This document shows, piece by piece, positions 57,634 through 64,000 of a stretch of 64,000 nucleotides of DNA; the stretch's first letter is position 1, and each line of letters starts with the position of its first letter. The position numbers and the translations under genes are program-made. The stretch is taken from positions 994,501 to 1,058,500 of the forward strand of contig OY987273.1 in assembly GCA_963920665.1 (NCBI GenBank). The letters run 5' to 3'. A model generated the notes under the pieces. The model searched no databases, had not been told where the DNA came from, and saw only the letters and a program-made list of their open reading frames with translations. This DNA comes from Straminergon stramineum. Taxonomy: Eukaryota; Streptophyta; Bryopsida; Hypnales; Calliergonaceae.

Positions 57634-57660
57634 TTTTTAAATGAAATGAAATGAAATGAA
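57634..57660. repeat. (ATGAA)n microsatellite
   Basis: About five ATGAA/AATGA units. Confidence 0.9.
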
Positions 57661-59169
57661 ATATGGCATCTAATGATGTTTCTCTAAGCTTTAAGGTGGG
57701 ACAATTGAAGTGTGCATTTAACATTAAAGAAATTTTATTTAATCCCCATGCACTATGATGTGCATATTCTGAACAATGAACAAATTCAAATATAAGTTTC
57801 ATCCTCATGGTTGTTTGGATGAAAGATATTCTAATTTGTGGAGAGAATCTATGAAGTTATGGTCCTATCTAATGGTTGGAGTTGGTGTTACTAGAGTACA
57901 TATTTCTCTGAAGTTTTCAAAATAGAAGTATGTCAAGTGGTTGACCAAACCTAAATTGCAATGACTCTACTTATGGACAGGATTAGAGAAAATGAGGTCA
58001 TTTATTCTAAGGACATAAATTTTTTATTAAATAGAATTGTGAATTCAAACTTATTTCCAATTATTTCCACCAAATTTTACTAGAAAATGATCTATTTCAA
58101 ATTGAATATTGAAGTGATATTTAATTCTCTTTTCAAAAATTTTAAAATTATATTGGTCACAAATTGGTGAATCTAACTGTACATTTGGAATCTAGAATTC
58201 ACAATCTAGAATTTCAGTTTGTGTATCAAAACCTAACATATGCCTCCAAATAGCACTTCATAATGATTTTGTCCAAATTAGCAATTGTAGAGATGCATGT
58301 AGACATTTAGAGGTTAATCATCTAAAAAGACCCCAAGACAAACTTCTAACAATAAGTAAATCCATAAGTACTAGTAAGTACTAAATGATGATAAAGTTGT
58401 GCATACAACTGCGAGACATGGAAACTTCAATTGAAGATTACCGAATGACAAGATATTTTTCTAACCTTCTAATACAAACTTCCAATACAAGCATGCAACA
58501 TGCAATTAATGGATGACTACAACTTCTTATGCCTCAAATGAAACGGAATTGTTCAGCTTTGCTCACACTAGGTCATTCAATAAAATTCACAAGCTTTAGG
58601 ATTTGTAGAATGGTACATAAATGACTTGGAAGGCTTCTCAAAAATCAAATATTGACCTTAAGATAAAAATGAAAGCTTTCAATTGATGACATTGAATATT
58701 GTCCATAACAACAATCTAAAATGGTCAAAGGAATTTCACAATCCATGTGAACCACCATATTGGTTCACTATTTAAAAACCCCAAAACATAAAAATTAGGC
58801 ATGAATTTACAAATCCAGAAGTGTTAATACTCTAGATTAAGCCATAACCATTAATTAGGGAGTTTTCCGCTAAATAGCAATGGAAACTTCATGAGGTTAG
58901 GGCAAGATGCTAGAAAATGCAATTGCAAGAAAATTAGGGAAAATTCTAGGAAAAAAATGGAGAGTTAAAACTAAAAAGAGGTTAAGCAAAATTTAGTAGA
59001 GTAACCAAATTACGCTAACGGTAAAATGAAGACAAAATGAAAAAAAAAAATCAAAAATCAAAATGAAAAAAAAAGACTAGAAGTAGGAAATGAAACTAAA
59101 AGTAAATTAAAACCACAAAAATAATAAATAATAAAAAACACAAAAGAAGTTAGTTAAACTGAAACTATG
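57661..59169. other. AT-rich stretch without a gene
   Basis: No plausible coding frame. A- and T-rich runs and words of the form AAAATGAAAAAAAA occur near 59.05 kb. Confidence 0.5.
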
Positions 59170-59370
59170 ACCAAAACACTAAAATAGTGCTAGAAACACT
59201 AAAATAGGAGTTTTTCAGTAATTTAGAGTGTTTTTTAGTAATTTAGGGGGTTGAATATTAAAATAGTGTAATTTACACTAAAATAAGCAGATTTATAGTA
59301 ACCTATCATGATTAGCACTAATTTGGTGCATTTTGTACCAAATTAGCGGATTAACAGTGAATTAGTATAG
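59170..59370. repeat. Cluster of small dyads around CACTAAAATAGTG
   Basis: Within 200 bp there are several short dyads: CACTAAAATAGTG, AATAGTGTAATTTACACTA, and TTGGTGCATTTTGTACCAA. AGTAATTTAG is repeated directly twice. They are degenerate variants of one motif. Confidence 0.45.
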
Positions 59371-59659
59371 GATGAAAGTAGTTTAGAAAACTAATCCGTT
59401 AGGAAGTTTCGATATAGGCAAAATTAGGGTTTGGAGCCTTCTCTCTCTCAACTCTCTTTCAATTTTTCCCAACTTTGTGTGCATGTGTGTTGGAGAGCAT
59501 TTTGGGTGATTTTGGACATTTTAAAGCATGAGGAGCTAGAGACTAGGAGGAGGGAACCAAGGTAGGAAATTTTTTCAAATAGGTCACTATTTTTTTAGAA
59601 AAAATGGTAAAGGATTGATGGGAGTGAGGTCAGATGGGAATTGGAGTGGAGAGAATTAG

Positions 59660-60000
59660 GGTTTTGTTGAAATGGGAGGGGATTGCCAACTTTGGTGACT
59701 GACTGCAGAAGATTAGGAAAGCACAATGGGCTGAATTTTTGGGAGGATGGAGAGGGAAAAGTCAGCTTTCCAGCAAGACAAGTCTCGACTGATTCCAAGC
59801 AAGGACAAGGATGGAGCGGCTGATTTAGTGCAAGGAGGTCGAGCTGCTTCCACCATGGAAGACCGACAACTTTGGCGAGCAATTGTGGGAGTTCGGCAAA
59901 GTGGATCAATGTGAATATTGGTAAGGAGAAATATGAAAAAGTCAGCTTTCCAAGGAGACAAGTCTCACCCACTTTGGAGTAGGAACGAAGTCAGGGCAAT
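59660..60000. repeat. 180-bp tandem duplication
   Basis: CAACTTTGG at 59,687 and 59,867, and GTCAGCTTTCCA at 59,761 and 59,941, are both exactly 180 bp apart; ACAAGTCTC follows in each. The minus-strand translation also shows the duplication (ETCL-GKLTF twice). The rest of each unit has diverged. Confidence 0.75.
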
Positions 60001-61600
60001 CACTTTGGTGTGACTAGGTTTGTTGCCCATCTAGTAGCAATTTATTTTGGGTATTTCATCTTTTTTTTCTTGTGATTCAGCTAAATCTAAATGTAATGTT
60101 AATTACAATATGATCTTTTCTTATCAATCTTGAAGCAATAGTTCAATGGCCTTGCATGCAATGTTCTTGTAGGGTGTGAATGTTTAGAGGGTATATGAGG
60201 ATTTTTTAGGGTTTTAGGACAAGCGTGGAAGCTTTGACCAAATGGGGGTAAAATAGGGTTAAGATATGGATTAGGAATTGAAGGAAAAAAATTAATTGGC
60301 CTAAAAGGGATGTGTGAATATGTTAGGGATGGAATCTATGAAATTAGAGAAGTGTTTGGCATCAATTTAGGAAGTTAGTTAGGAATTGGGGTAGTTGTGA
60401 TGTGCTGGAATTTAATTTCAGGACATCAAATTGACCCATTTGGTGCCCCAAGGGCTAATTTTAGGCAAAATTAGGCCTAGTAGGTGGCCCTAACCTCCCA
60501 AAGTAGGTACTAGAGTCATTGGAGGATTTTAGGGTGCATATTAGGGTGGTGTAAAGGTGTTGCCTTCATTTCACTTAGAGTAGTTTAATGTTAAAAAATT
60601 GATAAAAAAACCATTTAGGAATCCATTGCTTGGAAGGCAATTTAGGTAGAGGTCCCATACACTCCCCGCCAGCCAACTCTAGGGGGGTTCTTTGCCTTAC
60701 AGTGAGAAAGCCCCATAACCCACTTCCATAGAAGCCCCAAAACTTCAATCCAACATATTTGAGCAATTCAAATGTTCATGGTTCACTACATTTAGACAAA
60801 GTAAGTATACCATCAACTTGAAGTGTACCAAATTCTATAATATAAGGGATGCAAATGGAAAAACTATGAACATAACAATAATGAAGATAATTGGAAGTGG
60901 AATTCATTTGTTTTAAAAAAAAAAGAATATACTATAAACTATAAAGAAATTGTAAAATTATCCAATGATCCTTTTTTATGAAAAAAAATAGCCAAATTAT
61001 AGTTCATGTCATCCAAAATTCTATAAGAAAAAATGAAGGTAGTTATTAGGACTATTGTTCCTAATTCTACATTTCTTTCATTGTCTATTGTTGTTTCCAA
61101 TTATCTCCTTCAGACCCTTTATAATTTTACTAAATTTATTTCTTGAGTGATGGATCTTCAAAAACATGGTAGCCTATGATTTTCATTGTAACCATGATTT
61201 AATAGACTTTCTTAAATAGACCTAAACAATAAACATCATTTGCTTGTCAAGGATCAAAAGATGATCTTTGAATGTTTTAGAAGACTCATTCAAATTTTGT
61301 ATAAAAATGTTCGTGGTTAGGGTCCAACCACAAATTTTCTATACGAAACTCAAACTAGCCGTCCACCTCTAGTCCATCTCTTGAACACCACTCTCAACAT
61401 GAACATAATATCCTCAATGGACCAAGCCGATGTCATTGGGAATCAAACCCAACATCTCCTAAACCCACATGACTTGGAAGATTGCTACCAATTTCAACCA
61501 TCCCGTCAAGGAACTTCAAGGTCACATTTGAGACATCCCATTCGGACTTTGATGCTGCATTGGAAAGTGATGTCAAATTTATGACCTTTTTATTCTCCAC
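60001..61600. other. AT-rich stretch without a gene
   Basis: No supported coding frame. A short frame at 61,381-61,584 (+) reads plausibly but has no continuation or recognisable motif. Confidence 0.4.
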
Positions 61601-61609
61601 CTGAAGTGT

Positions 61610-62250
61610 TGATTGCTCCCATGGTCCCTACACCCAAAGTTGCCCAACACACGAGTTCTCCTAGCATCCGAAGCCGTGTTTGCAAGAACTCTACGAGAAT
61701 ACGACTGAGATGGCCTTATTCCAAATTCGTGGTTGCCTAAGACATAGTTGCCCCAAAGACAATTAGCCATCTCTTAAAAAACTAGACTTTGGAAAAACAA
61801 GAAAGGTACAATTTTTCCTCCACACGTAGTCGTCCTCGAAACGTTGTTGCTTGTTCTGTGGTCCCCAAACTCGAGGTTGCTAAACACCTAAGGTCTCCTA
61901 GCACCCAAAGTCGTGTTTGCAACCTTTCTTGCAAAATGAGAATGAGAACGATTGAGTCTAGTTCCAAACCCGTGGTCGCCTAAACTGCAATCGCCCAAAC
62001 CATAGTCACCCTACTTGTAGTCGCCAAATAGGCATCTTCTTTGATTGATATAGTTGGGCTCACGTATTCTTCCACCTATGGTCACCTAACAAACGTGGTC
62101 ACCCCAAACCTGTGGTCTTCTGTCATACGAATTCGCTTATATTCACCAATTTGCTCCATAGGAGGAAATCCTTCTACCCATAGTCACCCACCCAGAGTTG
62201 CCCTATTTTACCACAAACGTGATAGTCAACCAACAAGCCAGCTGCCTAAT
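61610..62250. repeat. GGCGAC-unit island 5 (reverse orientation) with 237-bp duplication
   Basis: Units appear as the reverse complement of the other islands (CGTGGTCGCC, CAATCGCCC, ATAGTCACC, GTAGTCGCC). A larger duplication is visible: CTCCTAGCA then AAG-CGTGTTTGCAA, then TTCCAAA-CGTGGT, then GCCTAA, occur in the same order at 61,658-61,740 and 61,895-61,985, offset about 237 bp at the start. Confidence 0.55.
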
Positions 62251-62374
62251 ACATGATTTTTTCAATTTTGCATTTGAAGAGATAGTTATCTTATTAAATG
62301 CAAGAGGTGAATATTAGTAAACTAGTAGCCTGTCAACATTGATTTATCATTTTTTGTAGATTAAAAGTTTATCC

Positions 62375-62440
62375 CAAATATTAAACCCTACAAACCATAA
62401 ACCCTACAAATCCTAAACCCTACAAACCTGGAACCATGTT
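62375..62440. repeat. Telomere-like words
   Basis: Four AAACCCTA-type heptamers are interspersed with ACAAACC; degenerate interstitial telomere-like sequence. Confidence 0.5.
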
Positions 62441-64000
62441 ACCATAAATTAGACTTGTGTGATGTGTGAGGCATTGTGTTTAAAGAAAATGGGTTATTTT
62501 TATGAAGTTACTAACATATGAATAGTTTATTTTATATTTCATATTATATCATGATTTTTTTCCAAATATGAACATTCTACTTGTCTTGCTAAAACATTCA
62601 AGTTTGTCACAAATTCCCATCTTAAAAATCCAACAAATTTCATAGTCAATTATACTTTCTAAGGTTTTATAAATAATTTGTTCAAGCTAGGCTACTATAG
62701 AGGTACATGCTTGCCCATAAGGGAAGGGTTGGAAGTCTTAATTCTTAATGCAATTGTGTCTTAATCATTTGTTTCTTAATGTTTAATACAAGTTAGTAAA
62801 GAATACATTACCTAGATGATTCGTCAAGTGGAAATTTTTAAAATGAGAAAGGGATTTCCTACAATTTCTTCCATGAGACCAATGTCAAATAATTCTAATT
62901 CCACATTCCAATCCACACCACGTTGCCTTTATTTTATTTTGAGGTAGACAAAGTAGGAAGGGGCAATCTAAATTGTTAATGCAATTGTGTTCAACTTTAT
63001 TTTGTTCCTTCATGAAAGCCTTATTGCCTAAGGCAACAAATTGAGGTGTAGACAATACTTTGAAGGTACCCTAAACCCTATTAAATTTCTTATATGGAAA
63101 AAGCTAATATTTTGGAAAGATTCTTTTAGAAGTTTAGTTCTAGAATCCCAAATCCAATTTTGAAAATGTTTGATTATGTTTTTCTATTGAAGATTTTGTG
63201 CATTTGTGTCTATTTATAATCTTCATTTTTTTGTGTTAAGGGCTCTTGGATATAAGCCTCAACCCACATTAATAGTATATGAAATTCAACTCGAGTTAAG
63301 TTGAAGTCCCAAGTAACATTGAATACTCTACACTTAATGTTAATTTTGTTCTAATATATATAGTGCATGACTGCAATTTCAAAAATAGAGAATTATGATT
63401 TTCAAGATTTTCTCTTTTGGGATAAAAGAGCTGAAAAATACACATCTAATAGATGAAAGAAATTCCCAAAAAACAAAAACTATACAATTGACAGATCTAG
63501 ACTTTTGAATGTGGGATTTGATTTAAATTGCAGATACTGCAGAGGACAAGAAACTAAAATGGTGTTTGCCATCTACGACATTAATTCTATCCAATACAAG
63601 ACTATTCTATTTGCTAAGCATGACATTTCATAGTATCCTAATAATTCCATCAAACTTCTATTCTATTAAACTCCAATCAAATAGGAATAGAAAAATATAT
63701 TCCATAGTACATCGTAAAAGTCATGAAGGATTGCGCATTGACAAATGACTAATCAACTCGAATCGAGTTGAAAAGGTATTTTAAAAATATATTTTGCATA
63801 AATTAATCATTGTAGTTCACTAGGTGATTTGTGAGTGATCTTTTCATGGGTCTTTCCTATGAGTTAAAAATTTGTCAAAAAACTTATAATTCAAGTACTT
63901 ATACATTCAAGTCTATAGGAGTTAAATGAGTTCATCCAATTTTGATATATTACAATACTTCTTACTATATTCAAACTTTGTCATCGAAAATACTAATATT
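62441..64000. other. AT-rich stretch with two further palindromes
   Basis: No coding frame is supported. Two copies of the TTCAACTCGA dyad occur at 63,283-63,306 and 63,751-63,771; the latter has both half-sites almost perfect (CAACTCGAATCGAGTTGA). Confidence 0.5.

Noticed and set aside
57320..57808. 162-codon minus-strand frame upstream of the kinase
   Set aside because: It runs across the GGCGAC-unit island and the ATGAA microsatellite; its Arg/Leu/Ser-rich content is explained by the repeat units.
59595..59972. 125-codon minus-strand frame
   Set aside because: It covers the 180-bp tandem duplication; there is no continuation on either side and no recognisable motif, so it is better treated as repeat sequence.
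1..64000. Bacterial or organellar origin because of the ParB-like and methyltransferase-like domains
   Set aside because: Introns with matching phases, hAT and CACTA elements, a SINE and plant-like repeat content all indicate nuclear plant DNA.

Overview
The window looks like nuclear DNA of a land plant. It is AT-rich, has GT-AG introns of about 60 to 180 nt, scattered CCCTAAA-like telomere words, BED/DUF659/dimerisation-type hAT transposases and CACTA-type miniature elements with 3-bp target duplications. Several gene families seen here (DUF7869-like, an unusual kinase with an HNDLSP loop, a ParB-like/methyltransferase-like protein) are ones I associate with seedless plants such as mosses, lycophytes and ferns. 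That placement is inference. I see no intact ordinary host gene, no rRNA or tRNA gene, no CRISPR array and no bacterial-style operon. Almost everything coding is a decayed mobile or repeat-family gene.

Layout. 0-7.5 kb: remnants of unknown genes (1,529-2,367 +; 6,638-7,418 -) in AT-rich DNA. 7.6-16.0 kb: two hAT transposase copies on the minus strand, an old one (7.6-9.85 kb) and a well-preserved one (12.6-16.04 kb). 16.7-19 kb: two foldback CACTA-type MITEs around a broken minus-strand gene. 19.1-20.2 kb: a repeat-family gene with a diverged sister copy at 52-53.5 kb, followed by a 500-bp hairpin. 21.06-27.65 kb (minus): an eight-exon gene remnant with ParB-like, amino-methyltransferase-like and FCP1/NIF-type HAD-phosphatase-like regions; three exon junctions keep reading phase exactly. 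27.7-28.5 kb: an array of short palindromes built on TTCAACTCGA half-sites. The same palindrome sits inside at least three introns of the big gene, upstream of the next large gene (37.9-38.9 kb) and at 63 kb. 28.7-32.2 kb (+) and 46.2-49.6 kb (-): two inverted copies of a 3.4-kb element with one 659-codon frame of unknown family. 38.9-41.8 kb (+): a 957-codon DUF7869-like frame. 42.6-50.0 kb (+): a gene with a RING-like finger, split by a 2.5-kb CACTA element (itself holding a SINE and a foldback) and by the second 3.4-kb element. 50.3-51.5 kb: an AT-rich block with a recurring phrase. 55.6-57.2 kb (-): a protein kinase remnant. 57.7-64 kb: mostly non-coding, with tandem duplications and repeat islands.

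Two signals cut across the window. First, the long frames are broken mainly by stop codons rather than indels, and TAG and TGA far outnumber TAA although the DNA is AT-rich. This is what C-to-T decay at methylated CAG (CHG) and CGA (CG) sites would leave. Second, GC-richer islands of degenerate GGCGAC-type units of about 20 bp recur at 5.7, 18.3, 53.8, 57.4 and 61.6-62.2 kb, several of them directly 5' of minus-strand gene remnants. The region is best read as a methylated, nested repeat landscape. All names rest on motif recognition by eye; no database search was possible.
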